Below the pieces are notes generated by a model. That model searched no databases, was not told where the DNA came from, and saw nothing but the letters and a program-made list of their open reading frames with translations. Positions 34,506 to 43,888 of a stretch of DNA of 64,000 nucleotides are shown here, in pieces. The stretch lies in NCBI RefSeq assembly GCF_014596725.1, contig NZ_JACVEG010000002.1, positions 558,001-622,000 on the forward strand, written 5' to 3'. Source of the stretch: Vibrio sp. Y2-5 (GTDB lineage Bacteria; Pseudomonadota; Gammaproteobacteria; Enterobacterales; Vibrionaceae). The stretch's first letter is position 1; every line of letters starts with the position of its first letter. The position numbers were made by a program, and so were the translations under genes.

Positions 34506-34979
34506 TTATAATTCGTCATGTGCGAGATCGAATGTGTCGGAATACATCCGTTGTATTCGCCACTTGGTTAAATAGTCTTGTACTATTCTTACTGCTTTTG
34601 CCGCCTGTTCTTTTGACTCTTTCATTTTGGGTGAAAGACTGGTGCGAAAAACCACTTTTTGCGAATGCCAAATGGTCATAATTGTTCCAAACTTGGCCGT
34701 CGTTTTTTCAGTTATTGTTAAATTCTCTTCTAAGTTTTCTTCACTCTCGTTGAGTTGTTGTGCGAACTCTGAATAAAACATGCTCCCAATTCGGGTCATC
34801 GTCCTATCTAAGATGAGGCCATTGACTTCATCCAGAGAGTCATGCTGAACATCTTCTAGTTGCTGTGTGTCTTCTATGGGAGCTTGAGCTCCTGCATTCT
34901 CTTTTGCATGCAAACAAGATGTTTGTAACGAGAAAAGCATGAATAAAACTGTGAGAAAGCTATTAATTCTAAACGTCAT
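34506..34979 (-). CDS. csgE: Curli secretion specificity factor CsgE
   Basis: A 157-residue periplasmic protein with an N-terminal signal and a CsgE core: EVNGLILDRTMTRIGSMFYSEFAQQLNE, NLTITEKTTAKFGTIMTIWHSQKVVFRTSLSP, and the ending DLAHDEL. In E. coli a CsgE nonamer caps the CsgG pore and feeds it CsgA. It is first in the csgEFG operon and divergent from the curlin genes across a 244-bp AT-rich promoter region. Unlike E. coli, no csgD precedes it. Confidence 0.93.
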   Translation of the reverse strand: MTFRINSFLTVLFMLFSLQTSCLHAKENAGAQAPIEDTQQLEDVQHDSLDEVNGLILDRTMTRIGSMFYSEFAQQLNESEENLEENLTITEKTTAKFGTIMTIWHSQKVVFRTSLSPKMKESKEQAAKAVRIVQDYLTKWRIQRMYSDTFDLAHDEL

Positions 34980-35223
34980 GTTCGAATCTTATAGAAATGA
35001 TTGAGACGAATTAATAATAAGATTTAATTTCCATTAATTGTATAAACCAAAGTATTAGAATTGAACAAATAAAATAGTCTATTTGTATTTGTTGTCACAT
35101 GAAATTAACAACCAAAAACTTAAAAAATAATTACCAAATTTAATTTAAAGTTGATGGTTTAAAATCTTTGCTACCTCTAACCTAATTAACGAGAACACGG
35201 TGTTCTCTCGTGAAGGAGGAATT
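34980..35223. promoter_or_regulatory. Divergent curli promoter region
   Basis: A very AT-rich 244-bp spacer between csgE (minus) and the first curlin gene (plus). It probably holds both promoters and the sites of a VpsT/CsgD-type activator and silencers such as H-NS, but no site can be assigned. A 17-bp palindrome at 35191-35207 lies just before the curlin ribosome site. Confidence 0.5.
35191..35207 (+). repeat. Palindrome just upstream of the curlin ribosome site
   Basis: GAGAACAC-G-GTGTTCTC is a perfect 8-bp inverted repeat ending 5 bp before the AAGGAGG of the curlin gene (about 35212-35218). In RNA it would form a tight stem in the leader. Confidence 0.6.
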
Positions 35224-35901
35224 ATGTCCATCCGGAATAATGCCTGCTTCAGTATGCTTGTGATGGGTATCGTTTTGTATTTGGCAATGTCGAACCTAGC
35301 TTGGGCGAACAATGATCTACAAGGTCAGAGTTATTATCAGTCTGAGAGTAATCATGGAGGTGAGAGTCGTCACCATGATCACTCTAAAAATAGAAGACAT
35401 ACTCATGCAGGTGAGTTCGGTTACGATTTGGACTTAAGTGAATTCAATGAGTTAGAAGCTATTTCGACCAATGATAATTATGCTGAAGTCGTCTTGGAAA
35501 ACTCGATATTAGGAAATGTTTATATCGAGCAGGGAAGTCAGATTGCAGGTAACAAAGCGAAAGTAATCCAGTCAGACAGCGTAGGGAGTGAGGCTGGAAT
35601 TTGGCAATATGGCGGGGATAATACTGCTTTAATTACTCAGACAGGTAAGTTTAATGAAGCTTACATAGCACAGTATGGTTATGGAAATAATGCTTGGATT
35701 CATCAAGCTGGAAATAACAATACCGCGGCTATTATCCAGTATGGATATGGCAGTTCTTTGAGTATTAATCAAACAGGCAATAATAACCAAGCCATTATTG
35801 TTGATAACGGTGGTTCTAATTATGGCATCAGTCAAAATGGTAATGACTATGTTGCCATAATTGGGGGCTATGGTATCGATGTGTATGTTACTCAAAATTA
35901 A
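35224..35901 (+). CDS. csgB: Curlin, probably the CsgB-like nucleator
   Basis: A 225-residue exported protein with a signal peptide (ending LAWA) and a His-rich linker, followed by curlin repeats of the form x-Q-x-G-x-x-N-x-A-x-(I/V)-x-Q. Examples are GGDNTALITQTGKFNEAYIA, GYGNNAWIHQAGNNNTAAII and SLSINQTGNNNQAIIVDNGG. Roughly six repeats run from residue 90 to the end. AAGGAGG precedes the ATG at 35224. The His-rich segment (residues about 40-60, many His, Ser and Arg) could bind metal. First in the operon, as csgB is in E. coli, so the nucleator role is inferred from order. Confidence 0.82.
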   Translation: MSIRNNACFSMLVMGIVLYLAMSNLAWANNDLQGQSYYQSESNHGGESRHHDHSKNRRHTHAGEFGYDLDLSEFNELEAISTNDNYAEVVLENSILGNVYIEQGSQIAGNKAKVIQSDSVGSEAGIWQYGGDNTALITQTGKFNEAYIAQYGYGNNAWIHQAGNNNTAAIIQYGYGSSLSINQTGNNNQAIIVDNGGSNYGISQNGNDYVAIIGGYGIDVYVTQN

Positions 35902-35963
35902 TCAACAGCACATTTAGATACTTGTCTATTCAAATGTAACAATATGATATAAAGGAAATTGTC

Positions 35964-36737
35964 ATGAAAACTAAATTGGCATTAGTAATTGCAGCAACGT
36001 TAACTTCAACAACTGTGTTAGCAAATAATACAGCAGACGTAAATATGTTTATGACTTCAGAATCTGACGTCACGGTATTCCAACAGTCGCCAGATGAAGG
36101 GAACACGGCGGACATTAAATCCTTCTTTGTAGAAGACTCTTCTCTGTCAATTTCTCAAGTAGGTGGTGAAAACGACGCTCAAATTTTAGCTGTAGGAGTG
36201 GACAACGGAGATTTCAGCATCGATCAAACTGGCGATCTCAACGAAGCTCTAATTAAGACTGAGCCCGTTTTCTTTGATAATTATACAAACGACACTGTTT
36301 CTATTACTCAGAATGGTGAGAGCAATAATTCTCAAGTGTTGCTTCAGGGTGGTACAGATGATGCTAATGTTGAACTTAACGTCGTTGGTACACTAAACGA
36401 AACTAGTGTTGTGCTGAACAGAGGTCATGGCAGTATTGTTACTGGCGCTGTCGATGGTAATAATAACATGGCTGATGTTTACGTTGATGATAGCTTCGAC
36501 AATACGATTGCCTTTGAACAAACTGGCGACTCCAACACCATCGATGTTGATGTAACTGGATGGAGTGACAACAACAATCTTGACATCACACAAACCAGTT
36601 CAAATGCAACTGCTAATGTAGCTGTCTACTGGGGAAGTACAGAAAACACTATCAACGTTACTCAAACATATGGTGATGTTGCGAATGTAAATGTGGGTGC
36701 AAGCACAAATAACGTCGTTACAGTTACTCAATACTAA
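35964..36737 (+). CDS. csgA: Major curlin, CsgA-like
   Basis: A 257-residue exported, acidic repeat protein: a 20-residue signal (ending VLA) and about nine degenerate curlin repeats, such as SLSISQVGGENDAQILAVG, FSIDQTGDLNEALI, VSITQNGESNNSQVLLQGG, and IAFEQTGDSNTIDVDVTG. It ends TVTQY, and aromatic residues are few. Each repeat should form one strand-turn-strand rung of an amyloid. It is larger and more acidic than E. coli CsgA (151 residues). It lies 62 bp after the first curlin gene. Confidence 0.85.
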   Translation: MKTKLALVIAATLTSTTVLANNTADVNMFMTSESDVTVFQQSPDEGNTADIKSFFVEDSSLSISQVGGENDAQILAVGVDNGDFSIDQTGDLNEALIKTEPVFFDNYTNDTVSITQNGESNNSQVLLQGGTDDANVELNVVGTLNETSVVLNRGHGSIVTGAVDGNNNMADVYVDDSFDNTIAFEQTGDSNTIDVDVTGWSDNNNLDITQTSSNATANVAVYWGSTENTINVTQTYGDVANVNVGASTNNVVTVTQY

Positions 36738-36746
36738 CAGATTACT

Positions 36747-37103
36747 ATGTTAGTACGTTATCTAGCGGCGCTTTGCGCCGCTTTTCTCATTTCATTGAGT
36801 GCTATAGCAATGGACAGTTCATCATTGAGCTTTTACGGTGGGGCGCTTCAATTTGAATGCTCTCAGGACGTGCAACGAGTGAAGCTTACCGCGAAAACGG
36901 CCAAGCAATTCGCTGCAAAAATCGTGGCAAGTACCGCTTCCGGTAACAAAATGAGTTATGGATTCTCTAATCGCAGTGCTTTGAGTTTGGGCTTTGGTGT
37001 TAATGATTTGCCCATTCGTATTGAAGTGATTAGTGAAAGTGAAGGAACTGAATCCTTTACGCTTGAAGCGGGATGTCAATTGAAATCAAATATGTCCTCT
37101 TAA
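36747..37103 (+). CDS. Small exported protein in the curli operon (possible CsgC/CsgH-like)
   Basis: A 118-residue protein with a signal peptide (MLVRYLAALCAAFLISLSAIA) and a mature domain with two cysteines (FECSQDV and AGCQLK) that could form a disulfide. It starts 9 bp after the csgA stop, so it is in the curlin operon. Position and size match the CsgC/CsgH-type periplasmic inhibitors of premature curlin aggregation, but I see no decisive sequence match. The role is inference from context. Confidence 0.6.
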   Translation: MLVRYLAALCAAFLISLSAIAMDSSSLSFYGGALQFECSQDVQRVKLTAKTAKQFAAKIVASTASGNKMSYGFSNRSALSLGFGVNDLPIRIEVISESEGTESFTLEAGCQLKSNMSS

Positions 37104-37211
37104 CATCTAGTAACCATAAATGAGTTTACTCATTCGATATGAGTTGTAACGAAGCTATTTAGCCATTCATTTATGGATATCCCAATAGCACTATTACATT
37201 GGATAATCGAG

Positions 37212-37337
37212 ATGAACACACTTGAACATACATTGCAGGGCGTTGGTGCTGGCTTGATAACTCTTTCGGTGTTTCTTGAAATCAATCTGTCAGTTCACGC
37301 TTTACATTTGGTAGAGCTAATAAAGTCAGTAATGTAA
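37212..37337 (+). CDS. Possible 41-residue hydrophobic small protein
   Basis: ATG at 37212 opens a 41-codon frame encoding a peptide with a hydrophobic middle (GVGAGLITLSVFLEINLSV) that could span the membrane. Only a weak GAG lies directly before the ATG. No homology is recognised. It may be chance. Confidence 0.25.
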   Translation: MNTLEHTLQGVGAGLITLSVFLEINLSVHALHLVELIKSVM

Positions 37338-37470
37338 TCGTTGCATCTAACCTTATTAGGTAGTCGTCGACGGATGATAAGACTGATGATGGGGAAGGGT
37401 TAAGCGTTAAAGCTAGTAGGTAGTAGGCTTGTTGTATTAAATATTCATTATCCAATTCGCTCTACATGCC

Positions 37471-37509
37471 AAAATGAAAACGTCCTCTCAATGATTAATT
37501 AAGAGGACG
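37471..37509 (-). terminator. Terminator of malK
   Basis: On the minus strand CGTCCTCT and AGAGGACG pair around a 13-nt loop and are followed by a T-rich tail (37480-37471). It lies 26 bp after the malK stop. Confidence 0.75.
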
Positions 37510-37535
37510 CTTAATAAGTCTGTCTTTAATGGACT

Positions 37536-38660
37536 TTATGCTTCAGGGAGCTCAACGCCTTTTTCTTTAAACAGACGGCGGCACGCTCGGCCATCACTGT
37601 GGAACAGGTGACAACGGTGCGCTGGAATACCAATCGACAACACATCGTCCGTTTCAACATCTAGCGTATCTGGCTGACGGTAGATCACATCTGAGTCAGA
37701 GCCTTTAAGGTTCATGTAAACCTGCGTTTCATTACCCAGTTTCTCAACCATCATCACTTTACCTTCAATGACCGCATCGCCTTCACTTGCCGTGAGCAAG
37801 TGCTCTGGGCGAACCCCTAAAGACATGCGCTCACCACGGTTAACGGTTGTGCCATCTACAGGAATCCAGAATGTCGTGCCATTAGAAAGTTGCACCATTA
37901 CTCGTTCTTTCTCAACAGCTTCAATGAATACACTCATAAAGTTCATTTTTGGCGAGCCGATGAAGCCTGCGACAAAACGGTTTCTAGGGTAGTGGTAGAG
38001 TTCAAGAGGTTGACCTACTTGCGATACATATCCCGCATCAAGCACAACAATTTTGTCTGCCATTGTCATTGCTTCTACTTGGTCATGGGTAACATAAATC
38101 ATGGTGCAACCCAATTTGCGTTGCAGCTTAGTGATTTCAGAACGCATTTGCACGCGAAGTGCTGCATCTAGGTTTGATAAAGGTTCATCAAGCAGGAACA
38201 CGTTAGGTTGAGACACCAAAGTACGACCGATCGCCACACGCTGACGTTGACCGCCTGACAGCGCTTTTGGCTGGCGGTCGAGCAAATGTGTCAACTGCAG
38301 AATATCCGCAGCATGATCAACACGCTTATGGATCTCTTCTTTACTAGCTTTTGCCAGTTTCAAGCCAAAAGACATGTTGTCATAAAGGTTTAGGTGAGGG
38401 TAAAGAGCGTAAGATTGGAACACCATACCCACACCGCGTTTAGAAGGTTCAACATCGTTCATGCGTTGGTCGCCGATGTACAAGTCACCGGACGTGATGT
38501 CTTCTAAGCCTGCAATACAGCGAAGTAACGTCGATTTACCACAACCAGATGGACCTACGAATACAACGAATTCGCCTTCTTGAATGTCTAAATCAACATT
38601 CTTAGAGATCACTACATCGCCATAAGCTTTACAAACATTTTTTAACGTGACATTCGACAT
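37536..38660 (-). CDS. malK: Maltose/maltodextrin ABC transporter ATPase MalK
   Basis: A 374-residue protein: an ABC ATPase domain with Walker [17 protein letters not shown]-loop [13 protein letters not shown], signature [16 protein letters not shown], Walker [16 protein letters not shown] and switch [11 protein letters not shown]. It is followed by a C-terminal regulatory OB-type domain (about 240-370) where MalT and EIIA-Glc contacts lie in E. coli. It drives MalFG import and is divergent from malEFG across a 744-bp control region. Confidence 0.95.
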   Translation of the reverse strand: MSNVTLKNVCKAYGDVVISKNVDLDIQEGEFVVFVGPSGCGKSTLLRCIAGLEDITSGDLYIGDQRMNDVEPSKRGVGMVFQSYALYPHLNLYDNMSFGLKLAKASKEEIHKRVDHAADILQLTHLLDRQPKALSGGQRQRVAIGRTLVSQPNVFLLDEPLSNLDAALRVQMRSEITKLQRKLGCTMIYVTHDQVEAMTMADKIVVLDAGYVSQVGQPLELYHYPRNRFVAGFIGSPKMNFMSVFIEAVEKERVMVQLSNGTTFWIPVDGTTVNRGERMSLGVRPEHLLTASEGDAVIEGKVMMVEKLGNETQVYMNLKGSDSDVIYRQPDTLDVETDDVLSIGIPAHRCHLFHSDGRACRRLFKEKGVELPEA

Positions 38661-38858
38661 CTAGCTCGTCCTCGATCAACACTTTTTAATTACTATTGCT
38701 CATCATTGTACGACATTGTTTTGTGCAATGAACTACTAAGCAATAATAGTAGGAATACGTTTAAGTTTATGATTTCTCGACTTTGAGAAGAATCATTTAA
38801 GTGGCTAATAATTTGGTGTAATCCCAATTCGTTTTTAGCCTTTATCGGTAAGAAAAGA

Positions 38859-38918
38859 AAGGGTGATGTATTTTAGTAATATTTGGGTAAACGCTGCTCG
38901 AAATCATACATCACCCTT
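38859..38918. repeat. Long-looped inverted repeat in the mal control region
   Basis: AAGGGTGATGTAT (38859-38871) and ATACATCACCCTT (38906-38918) are perfect complements 34 nt apart. It has no U tract. It lies about 200 bp upstream of malK and 490 bp upstream of malE. Confidence 0.6.
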
Positions 38919-39098
38919 CATAGCCAAAATCAGACACTTAATTCATGCAAATATGTGTTCCCCCCGGAACGACGAACTTGCGTCGTATACACATTTGCGT
39001 AAGCACTCTAACCGGCAATGTAAACACCTAATGTTCGGTGCCAATAAAAGACTCTTACCATCCACTTTGGACGTAGTTAGTCTCTAAGATGTGAAGCA

Positions 39099-39320
39099 GG
39101 ATGACATCCTCCTAATCTATTTTTTTGTGGGGGTAGTAGACAGGGATGAGTAGGAGGAGGGGGAATAGGGCGTAGTTAGATCAAGCTCAAATAATTGATG
39201 CTTTTGATGTTGAGGTTGCTCACAACAAAACATCTTTTTGTGATCATGCTCTACCAGATGTGGCGATGCAGATCACGAAAATAGTCCATAATAGCTAGGG
39301 CGTAGTGCGCAGGAGGATGA
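39099..39320. promoter_or_regulatory. Cluster of MalT-like boxes
   Basis: MalT binds boxes with a GGA(T/G)GA core. Such cores are seen at 39099 (GGATGA), 39107 (reverse, TCCTCC), 39143 (GGGATGAG), 39153 (GGAGGAGG) and 39315 (GGATGAG). A TAGGGCGTAGT sequence is repeated at 39166 and 39296, next to boxes in each case. Multiple boxes between malK and malE match the E. coli layout, where MalT with maltotriose turns both operons on. Confidence 0.65.
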
Positions 39321-39410
39321 GTAGCAGCCTGTTTTTTCTGATGATATATGTCGAAATACGGCAAAACCTCTTGGTTAGCTCTACAACATAAATATTAAAA
39401 GGATATGAAC

Positions 39411-40592
39411 ATGAAAAACGCCCTAAGTACCGTAGCGCTTAGCACATTAGTAGCTCTTGGCTCGTTTGGCGCTCACGCTGCAATCGAAGAAGGCCAATTG
39501 ACTATCTGGATCAACGGAGACAAAGGCTACAATGGATTGGCAGAAGTTGGTAAGAAGTTTGAAGAAGATACGGGTATTAAAGTCACTGTTGCTCACCCAG
39601 ATGCACTTCAAGATAAATTCCCTCAAACTGCTTCAACTGGCGACGGTCCTGATATCGTATTTTGGGCGCACGACCGTTTTGGTGGTTATGCTGAAGCTGG
39701 TTTGCTTGCAGAAATTAAACCATCTCAACAAATTAAAGATGGCATTATCGATTTCGCTTGGGATGCAGTTAACTACAACGGCAAGCTGATTGGTTACCCA
39801 ATCGCAGTAGAATCACTATCTCTTATCTACAACAAAGATCTTGTTCCAAATCCACCAAAATCTTGGGAAGAAGTTGCGGCGTTAAATGCTGAGCTTAAGA
39901 AACAAGGTAAGTCTGCAATCATGTGGAACCTAAAAGAACCGTACTTCACTTGGCCTCTAATGGCTGCTGATGGTGGTTACGCGTTTAAGTACACAGCTCA
40001 AGGTTACGATGTTAAAGACGCTGGTATCGCGAACAAAGGCGTTTCTGAAGCAATGAATTTTGTTAAAGGTCTTGTTGATAAAGGCGTAATTTCTTCTGAT
40101 ATGGATTACTCAGTTTCTGAAGCTGAATTCAACAAAGGCAATACAGCAATGACTATCAATGGCCCATGGTCATGGGGCAACATTGAGAAGTCTGGTATCA
40201 ACTACGGTGTGACGACTCTGCCTAAATTTAACGGTCACTCATCTAAGCCATTCGTTGGTGTATTAACAGCAGGTATTAGTACTGCTTCTCCAAACAAAGA
40301 CCTAGCAGTAGAGTTCCTAGAGAACTACCTACTAACCAACGAAGGTCTACGTAAGATGAATGATGACAAGCCACTGGGTGCAGTTGCATTGAACTCGTTC
40401 CAAAAAGAATTGGGTAATGATCCTCGTATTGCAGCAACAATGGATAACGCAATGAACGGTGAAATTATGCCAAATATCCCACAGATGAATGCTTTCTGGG
40501 GCGCAGCTAAGAACGCAATCGTCAACATCGTTGATGGTCGTCAAACTGTAGATGCAGCACTTGCAGATGCAGAAAAGCAAATGGTTAAGTAA
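39411..40592 (+). CDS. malE: Maltose-binding periplasmic protein MalE
   Basis: A 393-residue solute-binding protein with a signal peptide ending AHA. The mature start [40 protein letters not shown] and the segments [23 protein letters not shown] and [29 protein letters not shown] match MalE. It delivers maltose and maltodextrins to MalFGK. AAAAGGA favours the ATG at 39411 over the one at 39405. Confidence 0.96.
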   Translation: MKNALSTVALSTLVALGSFGAHAAIEEGQLTIWINGDKGYNGLAEVGKKFEEDTGIKVTVAHPDALQDKFPQTASTGDGPDIVFWAHDRFGGYAEAGLLAEIKPSQQIKDGIIDFAWDAVNYNGKLIGYPIAVESLSLIYNKDLVPNPPKSWEEVAALNAELKKQGKSAIMWNLKEPYFTWPLMAADGGYAFKYTAQGYDVKDAGIANKGVSEAMNFVKGLVDKGVISSDMDYSVSEAEFNKGNTAMTINGPWSWGNIEKSGINYGVTTLPKFNGHSSKPFVGVLTAGISTASPNKDLAVEFLENYLLTNEGLRKMNDDKPLGAVALNSFQKELGNDPRIAATMDNAMNGEIMPNIPQMNAFWGAAKNAIVNIVDGRQTVDAALADAEKQMVK

Positions 40593-40666
40593 TTTTTTAG
40601 TTCTACTTTTGGGGAGGGGGTAACTCCTCCCTACTTTCTCAGTTTATTTCGCTAGCAGGTTGTACT

Positions 40667-42241
40667 ATGCAGTCAGTTCAAGGTTCAGAAGCGATGCCAA
40701 CACCATCAACACCGTCATCTTCTAATAAGCGCGCACTACTTAAGTGGGCAGCGTTAGGGACTGTTGGTGTGGTTAATGGTTATGCATCCATTCTTATGTA
40801 TTCGCGCGGTGAGTCTGCCTTTGCGTTACTTACACTCTTTCTTACCGCATTAGCACTTTATATTTTTGGCAGTAAGAAAACTTACGCCCATCGCTATATC
40901 TACCCAGGTGTCGCTGGGATGATTCTGTTCATCCTTTTCCCATTGGCGTACACCGTTAACTTGGCTTTCACCAACTATAGCGCTAAGAATCAACTCTCTT
41001 TAGAACGTGCTCAGTCTGTATTGATGGATCGAACATTCCAGAGCGGTCAGAGTTACTCATTTGATCTGTATGAGACCGACGCAGGTTTTCAGATCACGAT
41101 TAAAGATGGTGACACTCAATATGTGACAGAAGCATTTTCATTGAATGCTGCAAGTCGTGAGTTAAACCTTACGCCTGCTGAACAGTCTGTATCAGGTAAA
41201 AAAGCACCAATTAAAACCATTATCAGTAACCGCTCTGCTTTGAGTGAGTTCGATCTCCATTTCCCTGATGGTAATGACATTCGCATGAGTGGATTGCGTA
41301 AGTTCGCTGCGGTATTACCGCTATACAAAATGCAGGAAGATGGTGTCACTCTAACGAACCAAGAAACAGGTGAAGTACTGCGTCCAAACATGGATGTCGG
41401 TTTCTACCAACCTGTAGATGAGAATGGTCAGTTTGTTGGCTCAACGGTATCACCAGGCTTTGTTGTTTCCATCGGTACTCATAACTTTGAACGTGTATGG
41501 AAAGATGATGGTATTAAAGAACCCTTTATCAGCATCTTCATTTGGACAGTTATTTTCTCTTTGTTGACTGTCGTGTTCACTCTGCTTATCGGTTTGGTGC
41601 TGGCGAGTGTTGTGCAGTGGGAAGCGTTGAAAGGTAGAGCAATTTACCGAGTATTGTTGATTCTTCCATACGCAGTACCAGCATTCATTTCGATTCTGAT
41701 CTTTAAGGGTTTGTTTAACCAAAGCTTCGGTGAAATCAATATGGTGCTTCAAGCTATGTTTGGTATTAGCCCATCTTGGTTCTCAGATCCGCTGCTCGCA
41801 AAAACCATGGTGCTAGTAGTAAACACATGGCTAGGTTTTCCTTACATGATGATTCTTTGTATGGGGCTTCTAAAAGCGATACCAGATGATTTATACGAAG
41901 CATCGGCCATTGATGGTTCAAACTTTATGAGCAACTTCACTCGCATCACATTGCCTTTGATGATTAAGCCAATGACGCCGCTTTTGATTGCGAGTTTTGC
42001 TTTTAACTTCAATAACTTTGTGATGATTCAGCTCTTGACGCAAGGTGGCCCGAATATGATTGGCACTTCAGAGCCTGCGGGTTATACCGACCTATTGGTA
42101 AGCTATACATACCGTATCGCGTTTGAAGGTGGTGGCGGTCAAGATTTCGGTCTGGCAAGTGCAATCGCAACACTGATCTTCTTGTTAGTGGGTGGTTTAG
42201 CACTACTCAACCTTCGTTTCACTAAGCTAGAACAAGATTAA
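40667..42241 (+). CDS. malF: Maltose transporter permease MalF
   Basis: A 524-residue inner-membrane protein with eight helices and the large periplasmic loop (P2, about residues 105-280) that marks MalF. The EAA motif for MalK contact is [22 protein letters not shown]. First helices include [20 protein letters not shown]. It follows malE by 74 bp and precedes malG by 11 bp, in one operon. The ATG at 40667 has a weak ribosome site; an ATG at 40694 is an alternative. Confidence 0.95.
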   Translation: MQSVQGSEAMPTPSTPSSSNKRALLKWAALGTVGVVNGYASILMYSRGESAFALLTLFLTALALYIFGSKKTYAHRYIYPGVAGMILFILFPLAYTVNLAFTNYSAKNQLSLERAQSVLMDRTFQSGQSYSFDLYETDAGFQITIKDGDTQYVTEAFSLNAASRELNLTPAEQSVSGKKAPIKTIISNRSALSEFDLHFPDGNDIRMSGLRKFAAVLPLYKMQEDGVTLTNQETGEVLRPNMDVGFYQPVDENGQFVGSTVSPGFVVSIGTHNFERVWKDDGIKEPFISIFIWTVIFSLLTVVFTLLIGLVLASVVQWEALKGRAIYRVLLILPYAVPAFISILIFKGLFNQSFGEINMVLQAMFGISPSWFSDPLLAKTMVLVVNTWLGFPYMMILCMGLLKAIPDDLYEASAIDGSNFMSNFTRITLPLMIKPMTPLLIASFAFNFNNFVMIQLLTQGGPNMIGTSEPAGYTDLLVSYTYRIAFEGGGGQDFGLASAIATLIFLLVGGLALLNLRFTKLEQD

Positions 42242-42252
42242 GGAGTCGCACA

Positions 42253-43143
42253 ATGGCTATGGTACAAGGTAAAACCTTAAAATACAGAGTGTTGGCGACG
42301 CACATCGCGCTGTGGGCATTTCTAGCTTTAATCATCTTCCCATTACTGATGATTGTGGCGATTTCTTTCCGTGAAGGTAACTTCGCAACGGGTAGCTTAA
42401 TTCCGGAAAATCCGTCACTAGAGCACTGGAAACTGGCGTTAGGTATTGCCGTTGAGAATGCTGACGGTTCAGTCACTCCGCCTCCATTCCCTGTTCTTAC
42501 ATGGTTATGGAACTCAGTGAAAGTGGCAGCCATCAGTTCAGTGTTGATCGTCGCGCTTTCCACCACTTCTGCCTACGCTTTTGCTCGTATGAAGTTCAAA
42601 GGCAAGAGCACTATTTTGAAAGCGATGATGATTTTCCAGATGTTCCCTGCGGTATTGGCGCTGGTGGCTCTATACGCATTGTTTGATAAGTTAGGTCAGT
42701 ACATTCCATTCCTTGGTTTGAACACTCACGGCGGTTTGATTTTCTCTTACTTGGGCGGTATCGCGCTGCATGTGTGGACAATCAAAGGTTACTTTGAAAC
42801 GATTGACCTTTCATTGGAAGAGGCCGCGGCGCTTGATGGTGCGACACCATGGCAAGCATTCCGTTTAGTACTGTTACCTCTTTCGGTACCGATTTTGGCA
42901 GTTGTGTTTATTCTCTCATTTATCGGTGTTGTGGGTGAGGTTCCAGTGGCATCTTTGTTACTTTCTGATGTAGACTCTTACACACTTGCGGTTGGTATGC
43001 AGCAGTATTTGTACCCTCAAAACTACTTATGGGGAGACTTTGCGGCAGCGGCAGTGTTATCTGCTTTACCAATTACTATCGTATTCTTGCTTGCGCAGCG
43101 TTGGCTAGTCGGAGGACTCACGGCCGGTGGTGTGAAAGGATAA
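42253..43143 (+). CDS. malG: Maltose transporter permease MalG
   Basis: A 296-residue inner-membrane protein with six helices. The EAA loop [27 protein letters not shown] binds MalK. N-terminal [21 protein letters not shown] and C-terminal [17 protein letters not shown] match MalG closely. AAGGAG precedes the ATG. Last gene of malEFG. Confidence 0.96.
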   Translation: MAMVQGKTLKYRVLATHIALWAFLALIIFPLLMIVAISFREGNFATGSLIPENPSLEHWKLALGIAVENADGSVTPPPFPVLTWLWNSVKVAAISSVLIVALSTTSAYAFARMKFKGKSTILKAMMIFQMFPAVLALVALYALFDKLGQYIPFLGLNTHGGLIFSYLGGIALHVWTIKGYFETIDLSLEEAAALDGATPWQAFRLVLLPLSVPILAVVFILSFIGVVGEVPVASLLLSDVDSYTLAVGMQQYLYPQNYLWGDFAAAAVLSALPITIVFLLAQRWLVGGLTAGGVKG

Positions 43144-43152
43144 CAACGATAA

Positions 43153-43177
43153 GGGCGACTGTAAGGTCGCCCATTTT
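43153..43177 (+). terminator. Terminator of malEFG
   Basis: GGGCGAC and GTCGCCC pair around TGTAAG and are followed by ATTTT, 9 bp after the malG stop. Confidence 0.7.
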
Positions 43178-43303
43178 GTGTCTGCTTAACAACTTGGTTT
43201 GGCCGCTGATCAGTTAAGTTAGATACATAACTTCTGGCGTTACGCATAGCTGGCTGTTAGATCAATTCCTTACTGTAAATGACTAACGGTTTTTGTAACC
43301 ATG

Positions 43304-43327
43304 ACCTGAGCTCTGCTCAGGTTTTTT
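43304..43327 (+). terminator. Second terminator downstream of malG
   Basis: ACCTGAGC and GCTCAGGT pair around TCT and are followed by six T residues. It lies 160 bp after malG with no gene between, so it may back up the first terminator or end a short RNA. Confidence 0.8.
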
Positions 43328-43466
43328 TATATCTGCGATAACCGTTTTACTGAGCTTTCATAAATCTTAGTGACGCGTTAGGTCTAATGAAATGACGAAC
43401 TATCGACCACGCGAACTCGTATGACAAAAGAGATGTGACACTTAGGTAGGAACAATCTGTAGCAGG

Positions 43467-43718
43467 CTAAAATTCTTTACTGGATGGAGCACAACCAATG
43501 TATTGTAATAGTACATACAGGCTTTCTTGTTGCAGAGCGACTTTGCGGAATAGATCAGCGAATGTGTCATCTCCACCAAAGCAAGTGCGAATGTAGTGGT
43601 TGATTTCAGAAGGTTGATAACCTTCTACATACATAGTCCGAATCCAATGATATTCAACAGATTTTAAATCGGAGAGGGTGTTTTCACTTAAAGTAATATC
43701 ACTGATGGACAATGCCAT
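43467..43718 (-). CDS. Small hypothetical protein
   Basis: An 83-residue soluble protein beginning MALSISDITLSENTLSDLKS, with YHWIRTMYVEGYQPSEINHYIRTCFGG in the middle and CAPSSKEF at the end. It reads like a compact helical domain; two cysteines are present. I do not recognise it. It stands alone, downstream of the mal terminators and convergent with them. Confidence 0.55.
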   Translation of the reverse strand: MALSISDITLSENTLSDLKSVEYHWIRTMYVEGYQPSEINHYIRTCFGGDDTFADLFRKVALQQESLYVLLQYIGCAPSSKEF

Positions 43719-43846
43719 GTATTTGTTCTCGGGTGAGGTTATTCAATTTTCACGCATATTAAATCAGAGAAAAATGAAACTTCTATGACAACAACTCTGG
43801 TGGGAGAAAGATCTTAGGGCACTGAATTTAAACGCTTGGTGCAAAT

Positions 43847-43878
43847 AAAAAGAGCGTAATCATAATTACGCTCTTTTT
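43847..43878. terminator. Terminator of alr
   Basis: AAAAAGAGCGTAAT and ATTACGCTCTTTTT form a 14-bp perfect stem with a CATA loop, 11 bp after the alr stop on the minus strand; it could act both ways. Confidence 0.88.
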
Positions 43879-43888
43879 AGTCAATACA

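Larger units (their letters stand above)
37104..37535. other. 432-bp gap between curli operon and malK
   Basis: No standard gene is seen. It holds a possible 41-codon frame (37212-37337) and the malK terminator at 37471-37509. The rest shows nothing I can name. It may be the right border of the curli block. Confidence 0.5.
38661..39404. other. 744-bp divergent control region of malK and malEFG
   Basis: No gene is supportable: a 74-codon frame at 38863-39087 lacks a ribosome site and any family. The region holds a long inverted repeat (38859-38918), a cluster of MalT-like boxes (39099-39320) and a repeated TAGGGCGTAGT (39166 and 39296). The sequence at 39236-39270 (TGTGATCATGCTCTAC) may be a weak CRP site. 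Confidence 0.6.

Noticed and set aside
38863..39087. A 74-codon frame in the mal control region
   Set aside because: It overlaps the inverted repeat and ends before the MalT boxes, lacks a ribosome site and shows no family features.
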